Assembly: GCA_030065125.1 (NCBI GenBank)
Contig: JASJDM010000002.1
Span: 186,001 to 250,000, forward strand
DNA: 64,000 bases
Reading direction: 5' to 3'
Origin: Lysobacterales bacterium
Lineage (GTDB): Bacteria > Pseudomonadota > Gammaproteobacteria > Xanthomonadales > SZUA-38
A program made the translations under genes and the position numbers. Within the stretch, counting starts at the first letter, position 1. Each line of letters opens with the position of its first letter. Below are positions 50,658-59,493 of this stretch, piece by piece. The notes beneath the pieces were generated by a model. The model was given only the letters and a program-made list of their open reading frames with translations. It was not told the DNA's origin and ran no database searches.

Positions 50658-51176
50658 ATGATGAGAACAGCCGGCTCAACAAAAACACAACTGCGGCAGT
50701 GCGGGGTAACCCTGCTGGAACTCATGGTGGTTCTGGTGATTGCGGCCGTGCTCGCCAGCATCGCTATTCCCAGCTACTCCAGCTACGTCGACCGCGCCAA
50801 CATCGATATCGCCAAGGCGGACATCCAGGATATCAGCCTGGCCATTGAACGGTTCTACGTTCGCCGATCGGGCTTCCCCGAATCCCTGGAAGACATCGGC
50901 ATGCACACCCGGGAGGATCCCTGGGGCAATACCTACCGGTACCTGAACATCCAGGGGACCACCGAAAAAGAAAGGAAAAAAGGTTTCACCGGCAAGGGAA
51001 AAGACAAGGAAAACATGCGCCGCGACCGAAACCTCAAACCCATCAACTCTGACTATGACCTGTACAGCGTTGGCAAGGACGGGGTGTCCAAGCCCCAGCT
51101 CAACGCCAAACCCAGCCGGGATGACATTGTCCGGGCGGCTGATGGGAAATTTGTCGGTGTCGCCGAGGATTACTAA
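50658..51176 (+). CDS. GspG-like type II pseudopilin / type IV pilin-like protein
   Basis: A 172-residue prepilin-like protein. The start is taken at ATG 50658 (ribosome site GGGG close by); ATG 50661 is equally possible. The class III signal is CG-VTLLELMVVLVIAAVLASIAIPSY: prepilin peptidase should cut after Gly, and Glu5 is present. DIQDISLAIERFYVRRSGFPESLEDIG and DPWGNTYRYL are the GspG major-pseudopilin blocks. A Lys/Arg-rich insert of about 30 residues (KERKKGFTGKGKDKEN) precedes DYDLYSVGKDG, the calcium-site region of GspG. No other secretion genes are present, so this is an orphan. Confidence 0.85.
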   Translation: MMRTAGSTKTQLRQCGVTLLELMVVLVIAAVLASIAIPSYSSYVDRANIDIAKADIQDISLAIERFYVRRSGFPESLEDIGMHTREDPWGNTYRYLNIQGTTEKERKKGFTGKGKDKENMRRDRNLKPINSDYDLYSVGKDGVSKPQLNAKPSRDDIVRAADGKFVGVAEDY

Positions 51177-51209
51177 CATTTTCCAACACTTTCCGAGGGG
51201 TGGGGGGTC

Positions 51210-53894
51210 GTGAGCAGTCCGACCGGCATCGGCACCCGGGTCGGCCGCCGCCTGCTGACCGCGTTCCTCATTGTTGCCGCTGTCCCGGTGGTAGCCATCG
51301 GAACCTACACACTGGGACATTTCACCCAGGTACTCCGACTTCAGCACGAATCCAACCTGGCCAGCGCCGTCCGCACCCAGGGGCACCTGTTGCTGGAGAA
51401 CCTGTACCGCGCCCAGGACCTGCTGGCGGTCAATTCCCTGGTGGCAACGGTTTTCGACCAGGACTCCACGACCGGCGACCACAAGGGCCCACATACCATC
51501 GAGCTTGCCGACGCCGAGGGCCACTCCCGGGTGGGCCTGCGTTCACCAGGCGGCGCAATCGCGTGGTTGTCGCCGGAATACCTGTGGGCGAACCTGGCCA
51601 CGCTGCCCTATCAGATCAATATCTGCGTTTTCTCTTCCGCCGGCGCCATGCTGTTCTGCTCAACCCAGGACCATGAGCTGGCCGCAAACGTGAAGCGCGA
51701 GGTGGACGCGCAAACCTTCGGAAACCTGAGTACCGACATCGGCGATCAGGCCTACCAGATTGCCTCCTGGGAGCTGTTCCTGGCTTCGGGATTTCGATCC
51801 GATTCCTGGAAAATCGTGGCCTTCCAGAGCGAACAAGACACCATTGGCCCTTTTCAGTTCGGCCGGCTGGTGGCCGCGCTGATCGTGCTGGCCATGGCGA
51901 CGGCCGTGCTGTTCAGCCTGGTTCACCTGCGCCGTCGCCTTACGCCGCTGGAGGCATTGACCAAGGCCACCCGCAGCATGGCACTGCAGGATTTTGACGT
52001 GGAACTGGAAATCTCCACCGGTGATGAATTCCAAAGCCTGGCGGACTCCTTCAAGGAAATGGCACGCCGCCTGAAACTCCAGTTCACCCGCCTCTCCACC
52101 GAGGCGGAGCTTGACCAGCTGATCCTGACCGCACCGTCAGTGGATCCCGTGATTGAGCGTTTCCTGGAGTCGGTTGAGGTCTTTACCAGCTGTGACAGCT
52201 TCTGTGTTGGCGTGGTGGACTTCAACAACCCCAAGGCCATGGGTGTGTGGGCTTCGAAATCCCTGGACGAGAGAATCCTGCCGGTACTGCGGCACGAATT
52301 TTCCGAGCAGGAGCGCCAGCAGCTGCAGGATGCCACCAGCCTGCTTCCTGTCCAGCTGAATGCCAACGAACCCGGTCTGCTCGCACCGCTGGCCCAGCTG
52401 GGCGCCCAGCACGCCCTGATGATGAGCATCTCGCGCCAGGGAGAACTGCTGGGTTTCCTGGCCAGCGGCTACAACGGCATTCCGCCGAGTCCCCATGAAG
52501 TGAGTGACGCTCTGAAAGACGTCAGGGACCGGCTGGCGGTGGCGCTGTCGTCCGCCGAGAAGGACGAATCGCTTTTTGTACAGGCGCACTACGACGCGCT
52601 GACCGGACTGCCCAACCGGTTTCTGTTGATGGACCGCCTGCACCAGGAGTTCAGCCGGGCCCAGCGCAACCTGTCGCTGATGGGCGTGCTGTTCATCGAC
52701 CTGGATCGATTCAAGAATGTGAACGACTCCCTCGGCCATGCCCAGGGCGATATCCTGCTCAAGGAGGTCGCGCGCCGCCTGAAAAAACTGTTTCGGGACA
52801 CCGACACCGTCGCGCGGCTGGGCGGCGACGAGTACGTCATTTTGCTGCCGGACGCCGACAACGAAGAGCATATCGGCGAAATGGCCGACCGGGTCCTGGG
52901 ATCGCTGAACGCACCGGTCAATCTGGACGGTAGCTCGGTATACGTCAACGCCAGCATCGGCATCTCGGTGTTCCCGGGGGATGGAAATTCGCCGGACGAG
53001 TTGCTCACCAATGCCGACACGGCCATGTACCGGTCCAAGGAGAAAGGCCGGGCCCAGAAATCCTTCTTCACGGAAGAACTCAACGTGGCGGTTCGCAAGC
53101 GTCTGGATATCGAATCGAAGCTGCGGGACGCGCTGGCTGACCAGCAATTCGCCATGGTTTACCAGCCCCAGCTGTGCCTGCGCGAGGGCACGCTGACCGG
53201 CGTTGAGGCGTTGATCCGCTGGCCGGATTCCGATTATGGCCCCAATGACTTCATTCCCGTGGCGGAGGATTCCGGCCTGATCAACGAGATCGGCCAGTGG
53301 GCGCTGGACACAGCGTGCGCGGAATTTGCCTCGATCCCGCCCTCCATCCGGCCCCAGCGGATTTCCATCAATGTATCCGCCAGGCAGCTGAAGACCCTGG
53401 ACTACTCCGACCGTGTCCTGGATACCCTGCGACGCCACGGCATCAGCCCCAGACAGCTGGATATTGAAATCACCGAAAGCGTTCTGCTGGATGACCTCCA
53501 GGACGCGCGCCGGGCCATCAGAGACCTCGGCAAGGCCGGTGTGAGCCTGGCGTTGGACGATTTTGGCACCGGCTATTCCTCACTGCGCTACCTGCAGCAG
53601 CTGCCCATTGAGTCCATTAAGGTGGACAAGGGGTTTACCAAGGGCATTGGTGTTATTGCCGAAGACGAGGTACTGGTCAGGTCCGTCATCCATCTCTCAC
53701 GGGTCCTGGGCAAGCGCTCCATCGTCGAGGGTGTGGAAACCGCCGAGCAGCTGGAGTTCCTGCGCCTCAACGATTGTGACGCCGCACAGGGATTCCTGAT
53801 CAGCCGACCCCTCAAGCTGGCCGACTACCAGGCCTTCCTGGTGGACTGGAATCAGCAGCAGGTTTTCAGCCCCACCCGGGAACAGCCGGCGTAG
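51210..53894 (+). CDS. Membrane GGDEF-EAL protein with HAMP domain
   Basis: An 894-residue cyclic-di-GMP enzyme. Order: membrane helix (about 12-34), periplasmic sensor (35-215), second helix (about 218-240), HAMP (about 240-292), a GAF-like region (about 300-450), GGDEF (about 455-615) and EAL (about 630-885). The diguanylate cyclase motif is GGDEY (537-541), a tolerated variant. The phosphodiesterase site looks intact: EALIRW, the Asn of RISINVSARQL, the Glu of EITESVLLDD, and DDFGTGYSSL. Both activities are possible. GTG 51210 is the start, 33 bases after the pseudopilin gene. Confidence 0.94.
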   Translation: MSSPTGIGTRVGRRLLTAFLIVAAVPVVAIGTYTLGHFTQVLRLQHESNLASAVRTQGHLLLENLYRAQDLLAVNSLVATVFDQDSTTGDHKGPHTIELADAEGHSRVGLRSPGGAIAWLSPEYLWANLATLPYQINICVFSSAGAMLFCSTQDHELAANVKREVDAQTFGNLSTDIGDQAYQIASWELFLASGFRSDSWKIVAFQSEQDTIGPFQFGRLVAALIVLAMATAVLFSLVHLRRRLTPLEALTKATRSMALQDFDVELEISTGDEFQSLADSFKEMARRLKLQFTRLSTEAELDQLILTAPSVDPVIERFLESVEVFTSCDSFCVGVVDFNNPKAMGVWASKSLDERILPVLRHEFSEQERQQLQDATSLLPVQLNANEPGLLAPLAQLGAQHALMMSISRQGELLGFLASGYNGIPPSPHEVSDALKDVRDRLAVALSSAEKDESLFVQAHYDALTGLPNRFLLMDRLHQEFSRAQRNLSLMGVLFIDLDRFKNVNDSLGHAQGDILLKEVARRLKKLFRDTDTVARLGGDEYVILLPDADNEEHIGEMADRVLGSLNAPVNLDGSSVYVNASIGISVFPGDGNSPDELLTNADTAMYRSKEKGRAQKSFFTEELNVAVRKRLDIESKLRDALADQQFAMVYQPQLCLREGTLTGVEALIRWPDSDYGPNDFIPVAEDSGLINEIGQWALDTACAEFASIPPSIRPQRISINVSARQLKTLDYSDRVLDTLRRHGISPRQLDIEITESVLLDDLQDARRAIRDLGKAGVSLALDDFGTGYSSLRYLQQLPIESIKVDKGFTKGIGVIAEDEVLVRSVIHLSRVLGKRSIVEGVETAEQLEFLRLNDCDAAQGFLISRPLKLADYQAFLVDWNQQQVFSPTREQPA

Positions 53895-53905
53895 CCGGGG
53901 CGTCT

Positions 53906-54208
53906 TCAGGCGCAGTCCTGCTGGCACTGTTCGAAACGTTTTTCGCAACCGGCGGCCGGCGGGCCGGGGTGCGGGACCTCCAGCTGGTCCCCCATCTGAC
54001 CCAGGGCTTCCACGGAACGACGTTGGAAACAGCGCTGAGCGTCCAGCTGAGAGTTGGGCGTCCGCGCGGTGCACTCCCTGAAGATCCTGGCCAGGGCGCC
54101 GTAGCAGTCCTGGCGTTCCTCCAGGCAGTAGACGGCACAGGCCTCCGCCACGGTTTTCGGCTCGGGCACCGCCGAGCAGCCGCAGGCCACCAGGGCGATG
54201 AGTCCCAT
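53906..54208 (-). CDS. Small cysteine-rich lipoprotein
   Basis: A 100-residue protein from ATG 54208. MGLIALVACGCSAV is a short signal with a lipobox (LVAC) and a second Cys two residues on. The mature part has nine further cysteines in CxxxC and similar spacings (EACAVYC, DCYGALARIFREC, RCFQ, GCEKRFEQCQQDC), suggesting several disulfides or metal sites in a periplasmic lipoprotein. The family is not recognised. It starts 8 bases after the M50 protease gene stop, so they are likely co-transcribed. Its 3' end is 11 bases from the GGDEF-EAL stop. Confidence 0.65.
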   Translation of the reverse strand: MGLIALVACGCSAVPEPKTVAEACAVYCLEERQDCYGALARIFRECTARTPNSQLDAQRCFQRRSVEALGQMGDQLEVPHPGPPAAGCEKRFEQCQQDCA

Positions 54209-54216
54209 CAGTCGGA

Positions 54217-54858
54217 TCAAACGAAAACGATCCAGGGCAGAACCCAACGGGTCATATCGATCAGGGCTCGGAAAATGGGCACACCCATGATGCTCAGGGC
54301 GATCAGCACCAGAAACAGGTAGCTGCCGTACTGGCTGTTGAGCTCGTGGTAGCGTTGGCTGAGGTTGCGCGGCAACAGCCATTCCATGACGTAGTGGCCG
54401 TCCAGCGGCCCCAGCGGAATCAGGTTAAACAGCATCAGCAGCACGTTGATCTGAGCCAGGTAGATCAACAGGGTGCTCTGGGCCTCACCCTGCAGCGCCG
54501 GGATTCCGTAGCGGACGCCGGCCGCCGCCAGGTTTGCCGCCACGATGGCAATCAGCAGATTCATGGCCGGGCCGGCCGCGGCTACCGCGGCGTCGGCCCA
54601 GGGGTAGCGCAGATTGCGCGGATTGACCGGCACCGGTCTGGCATAGCCGAACCCCACCATCACCACCAGCAGCAGCCCCATGGGATCGATATGCCGCACC
54701 GGGTTGAGTGTCAGTCTGCCCATCTGCTCCGCCGTGTCGTCACCCAGCTTCTTGGCGGTAAACGCATGCCCGAACTCATGAAAAGTCAGCGAAAAAACGA
54801 TGGCGAACAGGATGATGAGGAACAGGCCGATATGACCCTGGTTCAGCAGTGAAAGCAT
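54217..54858 (-). CDS. Site-2 protease family (M50) membrane metalloprotease
   Basis: A 213-residue polytopic protease homologue from ATG 54858. The zinc site HEFGH sits in FSLTFHEFGHAFTAKKLGD, with the third ligand in NLIPLGPLDGHYVMEWLLP (NxxPxxxxDG). Five or six membrane helices are visible. This is the short, PDZ-less form (YwhC/rhomboid-free S2P-like). Such proteins may cleave membrane-bound regulators, but many short ones have no known substrate. The upstream neighbour is divergent, at 54937. Confidence 0.9.
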   Translation of the reverse strand: MLSLLNQGHIGLFLIILFAIVFSLTFHEFGHAFTAKKLGDDTAEQMGRLTLNPVRHIDPMGLLLVVMVGFGYARPVPVNPRNLRYPWADAAVAAAGPAMNLLIAIVAANLAAAGVRYGIPALQGEAQSTLLIYLAQINVLLMLFNLIPLGPLDGHYVMEWLLPRNLSQRYHELNSQYGSYLFLVLIALSIMGVPIFRALIDMTRWVLPWIVFV

Positions 54859-54936
54859 GTTGGATGCCTGGGGCTCGGGACAGGCCCATGGTGCGATATT
54901 CCCCCGGCCGCCACAACCGGCTAAAGTCATCCCGAC

Positions 54937-55614
54937 ATGGGCAATTCACCGGTCAGACTCTACTGGGTGCCGGCAGCACTGGCGCTGGTGCCGCTCCTCG
55001 TCATGCCGCTGTGCCACTGGCTGAATACCCAGGCCGGTCACCTGCCCGGCTGCGTGTCCTATCTGCAGGGCTGTGTATCCATTAGCGCGGCCGGCCGCTA
55101 CGCCCCCGGCAACCACCTGTTCGATGCTGTGATGACGCCCATGGGCGCCGTGCTGGCGGGCTACTGGCTGCTGGCCGCACGCTGGATGGGTATGCAGGGC
55201 AGCTTCGCCGTGGCCACCGGGGTCCTGCGCTACTGTGGGGTTTCCGCCGGGATCTTCATGGTGCTGTACGCCGTGTTCCTGGGGATCGAGAGCGACTACG
55301 GACGGTCGCTGAGGCGGCTGGGCATTAACGCCTATTTCTTTTTCAACGTGGTGTGTCAGATCACCATGGCCCTGTGGCTGCGCCGGAACCGGTCCGGATC
55401 ACCGGTATGCCGGCAGGTTACAGCGTTGCTGCTGGCCTCTCTGTTCATGGCGTTTCTGTCGGCGGCGGAAAACCTCCTTCCCGACAACAACCGGATCGAC
55501 AACATCATCGAATGGAATTTTGCCCTGTTCATGTCGCTGCATTTTCTGGCCATGGCAGCGGAATGGCGGCGTTGCGGGTTTTCACTTCAGGCCCAACAGC
55601 GCATGATGGGCTGA
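54937..55614 (+). CDS. Polytopic membrane protein (Frag1/DRAM-like topology)
   Basis: A 225-residue protein with about six membrane segments (near 12-28, 65-80, 90-110, 125-142, 155-175 and 195-212). The first loop has CVSYLQGCVSISAAGRYAPGNHLFDAVMTPMGA, which resembles the conserved loop of Frag1/DRAM/Sfk1-type or DUF998 proteins (short IS..G..P motif). No function can be assigned. The stop overlaps the start of the zinc-finger gene (TGATG), so they are coupled. Confidence 0.6.
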   Translation: MGNSPVRLYWVPAALALVPLLVMPLCHWLNTQAGHLPGCVSYLQGCVSISAAGRYAPGNHLFDAVMTPMGAVLAGYWLLAARWMGMQGSFAVATGVLRYCGVSAGIFMVLYAVFLGIESDYGRSLRRLGINAYFFFNVVCQITMALWLRRNRSGSPVCRQVTALLLASLFMAFLSAAENLLPDNNRIDNIIEWNFALFMSLHFLAMAAEWRRCGFSLQAQQRMMG

Positions 55615-55952
55615 TGGACACGACCCATTTCAAGAGGCTGCTGGAGTCCCGCCAGGCCGAGCTGTTGGCCATCGGCGACAGCGGTGAGCAGGCCGCCGCC
55701 GTAGTGGAACTGGACCAGGCCCGGGTGGGGCGCCTGTCCCGCATGGACGCCATGCAGCAGCAGGCCATGGCCCAGGCAGCCCGGGGGCGGCGGGATGCTG
55801 AACTCCGGGCCATTACCCAGGCCCTGGCACGGATCGAATCAGGCGAGTACGGCTGGTGCCTGGCCTGCGACGAAGAAATCGCCGCGGGCCGGCTGCAGGT
55901 GGATCCGGCGGCAACCCTGTGCATCCAGTGCGCCGAAAGGGCCGGACGATAA
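55614..55952 (+). CDS. TraR/DksA-type zinc finger protein
   Basis: A 112-residue protein from ATG 55614, overlapping the previous stop. A helical N-terminal part (coiled-coil-like, QAELLAIGDSGEQAAAVVELDQARVGRLSRMDAMQQQAMAQ) is followed by the DksA/TraR zinc finger: CLACDEEIAAGRLQVDPAATLCIQC, with CxxC pairs 17 residues apart. DksA-family proteins act in the RNA polymerase secondary channel. The short length and absence of the DksA acidic DxxDxA tip indicate a DksA-like paralogue rather than DksA. Confidence 0.9.
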   Translation: MDTTHFKRLLESRQAELLAIGDSGEQAAAVVELDQARVGRLSRMDAMQQQAMAQAARGRRDAELRAITQALARIESGEYGWCLACDEEIAAGRLQVDPAATLCIQCAERAGR

Positions 55953-55976
55953 GGCCTGTGGCGCCAGTTCGAAACG

Positions 55977-56789
55977 CTACTTGATCAAACCACGGCGATT
56001 GCCGTTGCCCACCAGGACTTCCGGAAACGACTCGGCGAGCCGGGCACGGACCTGGTCGACCTGGGCCGGGGGAATATGCACGGCCCACACGGAATCGGCC
56101 TGCAGGAACTGGCGATAGACCTCCACACCCGAGGGGTTCAGAAAATACCAGTAGGGCACAAACGCCACGTCCAGGTCCCGCTGCGCCAGCCCGAAGCGCT
56201 GAAAATTTTCCCGGGACATCTCAGCGTCGCCGATATGCAGAACCTTGAAACCGTTCACATGAACCAGGTGACCGAGATTCTGGATGTCCTCGAATTCGCC
56301 GCCATGGTCCAGCCGCAGGAATTCAACGCGGATTCCCGCGTGGGCCGAAATGGAAAAATCAATGCCGCCGGTTTCGACGGCCTCGACCCGCCCGGCCACA
56401 GCCGCCGCCCCTTCCACGCTGGCAAGGGCCTCTACTACCTGGGCCGTGCTGACGAACTCCGTTTCCGGGTGCGCCCGCAGAAAAGCCACGGCGGCGTCGG
56501 GTTGAAAGTGATCGACGTGGACGTGGCTGGCCAGGGCAAGGCGCACGCTGCTGAACGCGCCACGCCGGTCCAGCATGGACTGCCAGGTCTCCGGCGCCAG
56601 CCCTGCATAGCGGCCATAGGTTTCCTCGGGAATAAACGCGTCGATCAGAACCGTGGTTTCGCCCGAGTGCAGCAACACCCCCTCGTTGCCCAGGTGCTGG
56701 ACCTCCAGCACCGGATTAGCGCTGGTCAGGGTACTCCAGCAGAGAATTACCCACAGCCAAAAACCTCGGTTCGCGTAGCTGGACATCAT
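55977..56789 (-). CDS. Periplasmic metallo-beta-lactamase fold hydrolase
   Basis: A 270-residue secreted MBL-fold protein. The N-terminus MMSSYANRGFWLWVILCWSTLTSA is a signal peptide. VLEVQHLGNEGVLLHSGETTVLIDAFI is the first sandwich; ALASHVHVDHFQ holds the HxHxDH zinc motif; the later metal ligands are in NLGHLVHVNGF and HIGDAEMS. This resembles the L-ascorbate-6-phosphate-lactonase / UlaG-like group. The substrate is unknown. It converges with the zinc-finger gene 24 bases away. Confidence 0.88.
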   Translation of the reverse strand: MMSSYANRGFWLWVILCWSTLTSANPVLEVQHLGNEGVLLHSGETTVLIDAFIPEETYGRYAGLAPETWQSMLDRRGAFSSVRLALASHVHVDHFQPDAAVAFLRAHPETEFVSTAQVVEALASVEGAAAVAGRVEAVETGGIDFSISAHAGIRVEFLRLDHGGEFEDIQNLGHLVHVNGFKVLHIGDAEMSRENFQRFGLAQRDLDVAFVPYWYFLNPSGVEVYRQFLQADSVWAVHIPPAQVDQVRARLAESFPEVLVGNGNRRGLIK

Positions 56790-56958
56790 TTCCGGTTCCC
56801 TGGAGCCAATGAAGCATTGATGCGGCCTGTTGTCGGCTATGACCCCAGGCCGCGGGTTTCATCGTGGCTGCAACGCCGGACCATCCGTATCTTTACGAAT
56901 GGTTACCCGGGGCACGCACGACCAGACTCCAAGCAGCATAACCGGCACAGGCCCTTTC

Positions 56959-57672
56959 ATGAAACAGATACGGCGCTCGCTTGGCATCCTGGTACTCACC
57001 CTGTCCACTACCCTGGCTGTCACGCTGGGTATCAGCGCTTTGGCACAGCAGGCTGACCCGCCAGCCGTTGAATCCCACATGCGCGAACACTTCGCCCGCG
57101 CCACGCTGCTGCAGACCGCCATCATCGAAGCCGACCTGGAGCGGGCCCGCGAACAGGCCGCCTGGCTGGCGGACCACGGGTCACCCCAGGGCCTGCCGGA
57201 CGGCTGGCAACCCTTTGTTGAGGACCTGCGCGGCCTGGCGGCAGAAATCAGCGCAGCCCGTGGCCTGGTCGTGGCTGCCGGGGCCACCGCGGACCTGGCG
57301 CTGGCCTGCGGCCGCTGCCACCAGAAGTTCCAGGTCAATACCTGGCTGGAGTCCACCAGCATGCCACCCCAGGGCAACGACATAGCCGACCGCATGGCGC
57401 GTCACCAGTGGGCGGCGGACCGCCTGTGGGAGGGTCTCATCGGCGGTTCCGACAGTGCCTGGCTGCGGGGCGCAGAAATCCTGGCCGAAGTACCGCTGAC
57501 GGCCACCCAGGTGCTGGGTGAACCTTCCACCACCGCAGATTTCCTGGCCGACCGGGTGCATCGCCTGGGTCGGGAAGCCCGGGAGACGGCCCGGCAGGAA
57601 TCTCGCGCCCGGCTTTACGGCAACCTGCTGACCACCTGCGCTGAGTGCCACAACCAGTACCGTAACCGGTAA
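56959..57672 (+). CDS. Tandem cytochrome c'-like diheme protein
   Basis: A 237-residue periplasmic c-type cytochrome from ATG 56959. KQIRRSLGILVLTLSTTLAVTLGISALA is a signal peptide. Two heme-binding motifs are CGRCH (about residues 117-121) and CAECH (about 231-235). Each follows about 90 helix-rich residues that look alike (HFARATLLQTAIIEADLERAREQA... and RHQWAADRLWEGLIGGSDSAWLRGA...), so the protein looks like two cytochrome c'-type four-helix bundles with the heme site at each end. Function is unknown: electron transfer or gas (NO, O2) binding are the usual roles. Confidence 0.8.
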   Translation: MKQIRRSLGILVLTLSTTLAVTLGISALAQQADPPAVESHMREHFARATLLQTAIIEADLERAREQAAWLADHGSPQGLPDGWQPFVEDLRGLAAEISAARGLVVAAGATADLALACGRCHQKFQVNTWLESTSMPPQGNDIADRMARHQWAADRLWEGLIGGSDSAWLRGAEILAEVPLTATQVLGEPSTTADFLADRVHRLGREARETARQESRARLYGNLLTTCAECHNQYRNR

Positions 57673-57693
57673 AGGAGGGCGCTGCGCGCCGGT

Positions 57694-58185
57694 CTACAGG
57701 ACCCGGACCTCGTCTCCCAGGGCGATCACACCCGGCTCGATCACCCGGGCACAAATGCCGCCGTGGCCGCGCATGGCGTTATATCCTCCCGGCCCGAGAT
57801 TCTGTTCCATGCGCGAACAGGGATGGCAGGGAACGGTGTACTCCAGCACCACGCCACCGACGCGGAACCGCTGTTCCTTCAGCGCCAGGAGGTTGAGGCC
57901 GGACACCACCAGGTTACGGCGGACCAGCTCCGGTGCAACGGGTGCGTCCAGCCCCAGGTATGCGGCGGCCGCTGCCAGGTGGGCACCATCGATCAGGGTG
58001 ACCTGGCGCTTGCCTGACCTGCCCGAGTAATGGTCGCCTTCCAGGCCGGACTCACAGGACGCGGCAACCGACTCGACCGGCTCGAGTGCCTGTCTGCGCC
58101 CGGCCCGGAGGCCGATCCATTCTACCCGGCCCGCCCGGGGAAATACGCCGGTGAGCTGGCTGATCAGCAGTGGTGAATCGCTCAT
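57694..58185 (-). CDS. MOSC domain protein
   Basis: A 163-residue MOSC (Moco sulfurase C-terminal) protein from ATG 58185. RRQALEPVESVAASCESGLEGDHYSG, the conserved C in YTVPCHPCSRME, and GPGGYNAMRGHGGICARVIEPGVIALGDEV are typical of the YiiM/YuaD-like group that may carry persulfide or sulfur. No molybdenum-cofactor genes are nearby. It is divergent from the alpha/beta hydrolase gene, with 45 bases between the starts. Confidence 0.88.
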   Translation of the reverse strand: MSDSPLLISQLTGVFPRAGRVEWIGLRAGRRQALEPVESVAASCESGLEGDHYSGRSGKRQVTLIDGAHLAAAAAYLGLDAPVAPELVRRNLVVSGLNLLALKEQRFRVGGVVLEYTVPCHPCSRMEQNLGPGGYNAMRGHGGICARVIEPGVIALGDEVRVL

Positions 58186-58230
58186 GGCCACAGTTTGATT
58201 CGAGCCACGGGTTCTTGTAAACACCCAAGC

Positions 58231-59181
58231 ATGTACAAGTTGGCCGCAATCCTTGGAGGAGTCCTGCTGCTGGTGCTGCTGGCCGGCTGGCTTGTAACGT
58301 GGCAGCGTACCGGCCGGGTTGAAGCCCTGTACCCACCTGTCGGGGAAGTCCGCAGGATCGGGTCGGTCGAGCTCCATTTCACCGACCAGGGCCAGGGCCC
58401 CGCGCTGATCCTGCTGCACGGGGCCAGCACCAACCTGAGGGACTTCTCGCTGTTGAAGTCGGACCTGCTGCAGGCCGGATACCGGGTCATGGCCGTCGAC
58501 CGGCCCGGATCGGGCTACAGCACCCAGGATGACGATCAGTGGATCGATCCTGCCGGTCAGGCAGGGCTGGTGGCGGAGCTGGCGCGACAGCAGGGCGTGG
58601 ACCGGTCAATCTGGGTCGGACACTCCCTGGCCGGGTCGGTGGTCATGGCGGGGCTGCTGCATCACCCGGACCAGGTCAGCGCCGGGGTGATGCTGGCCGG
58701 AGCTGCCTACGATTGGCCGGGGGGCGTGGACCTGATGGATCACCTGCCCGGGATTCCGTTGCTGGGCCCGATCTTTTCCCATTCGCTGGTGGCGCCGCTG
58801 GGCAGCCTGATGTTTGATCGCGGCCTGCAGTCGGCATTCGATCCGGAACCGCCAACCCCGGAATACCGCCAGACCACCGGCATCGACCTGTACCTGCGCC
58901 CCGGCCAATTTGCCGCCACCGCCAGGGATATCCGCCTGCTCAGTCCGTATCTTGCCGGCCAAAGCCTGCGGTATGGGGAGATCCACCAACCGGTGCTGCT
59001 GATTCATGGTGACAAAGACGACATCGTGCCGGCATGGAACCACGCGGACCGGCTGGTCAAGATCCTGCCGGATGCACGCTACCTGACAGTGGCTGGAGCC
59101 GGCCACCTTCCCCACCATACCCGGCGGGGAGACGTGGCACGCTGGATCAGCGAGTTTGGCCGTCTGGTCGACAGCCCGTGA
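58231..59181 (+). CDS. Membrane-anchored alpha/beta hydrolase
   Basis: A 316-residue alpha/beta hydrolase with an N-terminal membrane anchor (MYKLAAILGGVLLLVLLAGWLV). LILLHGASTNLRDF contains the oxyanion-hole region, the nucleophile serine is in VGHSLAGSVVMA, the acid is probably in LLIHGDKDDIVP, and the histidine is in GAGHLPHHTRR near the C-terminus. The active site therefore faces the periplasm if the anchor is uncleaved. Substrate is unknown; haloperoxidase/epoxide-hydrolase-like relatives are common. Confidence 0.88.
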   Translation: MYKLAAILGGVLLLVLLAGWLVTWQRTGRVEALYPPVGEVRRIGSVELHFTDQGQGPALILLHGASTNLRDFSLLKSDLLQAGYRVMAVDRPGSGYSTQDDDQWIDPAGQAGLVAELARQQGVDRSIWVGHSLAGSVVMAGLLHHPDQVSAGVMLAGAAYDWPGGVDLMDHLPGIPLLGPIFSHSLVAPLGSLMFDRGLQSAFDPEPPTPEYRQTTGIDLYLRPGQFAATARDIRLLSPYLAGQSLRYGEIHQPVLLIHGDKDDIVPAWNHADRLVKILPDARYLTVAGAGHLPHHTRRGDVARWISEFGRLVDSP

Positions 59182-59205
59182 CAACAGGCGAGCCTCGCGC
59201 CCGGA

Positions 59206-59415
59206 TCAGGCAGCGGAGTTTTTCTCCTGCTCGATGAGCTCGTGAGAGATGCGCCGCCAGGGGGTGTTGGCCGTATCGCACTGGCCCAGCAGCAGCTTGC
59301 TTTCGGCACCGACCACCAGCAGTTCATCCCCGGGTCCGACGCCCATTTCAAGCAGCAGATCCGCGGGCAGTTGCAGGGTCCCTTCCTGGCCGAGTCGAAG
59401 TTTGACGGTTGACAT
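59206..59415 (-). CDS. AbrB/MazE/SpoVT-type DNA-binding protein
   Basis: A 69-residue protein from ATG 59415 (ribosome site GGAGG). STVKLRLGQEGTLQLPADLLLEMGVGPGDELLVVG is the AbrB-type swapped-hairpin DNA-binding fold. No toxin gene follows, so it is a stand-alone regulator or orphan antitoxin. It converges with the hydrolase gene. The next gene upstream is the histidine kinase, ending 78 bases away. Confidence 0.82.
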   Translation of the reverse strand: MSTVKLRLGQEGTLQLPADLLLEMGVGPGDELLVVGAESKLLLGQCDTANTPWRRISHELIEQEKNSAA

Positions 59416-59493
59416 GGCCTTCCTCCTCAATCAGGCACAAGACCAGCATACCCGCCGCCAGTCTCCCCTGCCTGTGCCAATGGTTTTGTGCCA

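Noticed and set aside
59206..59415. Toxin-antitoxin module
   Set aside because: The AbrB-like protein has no adjacent toxin-like gene on either side.
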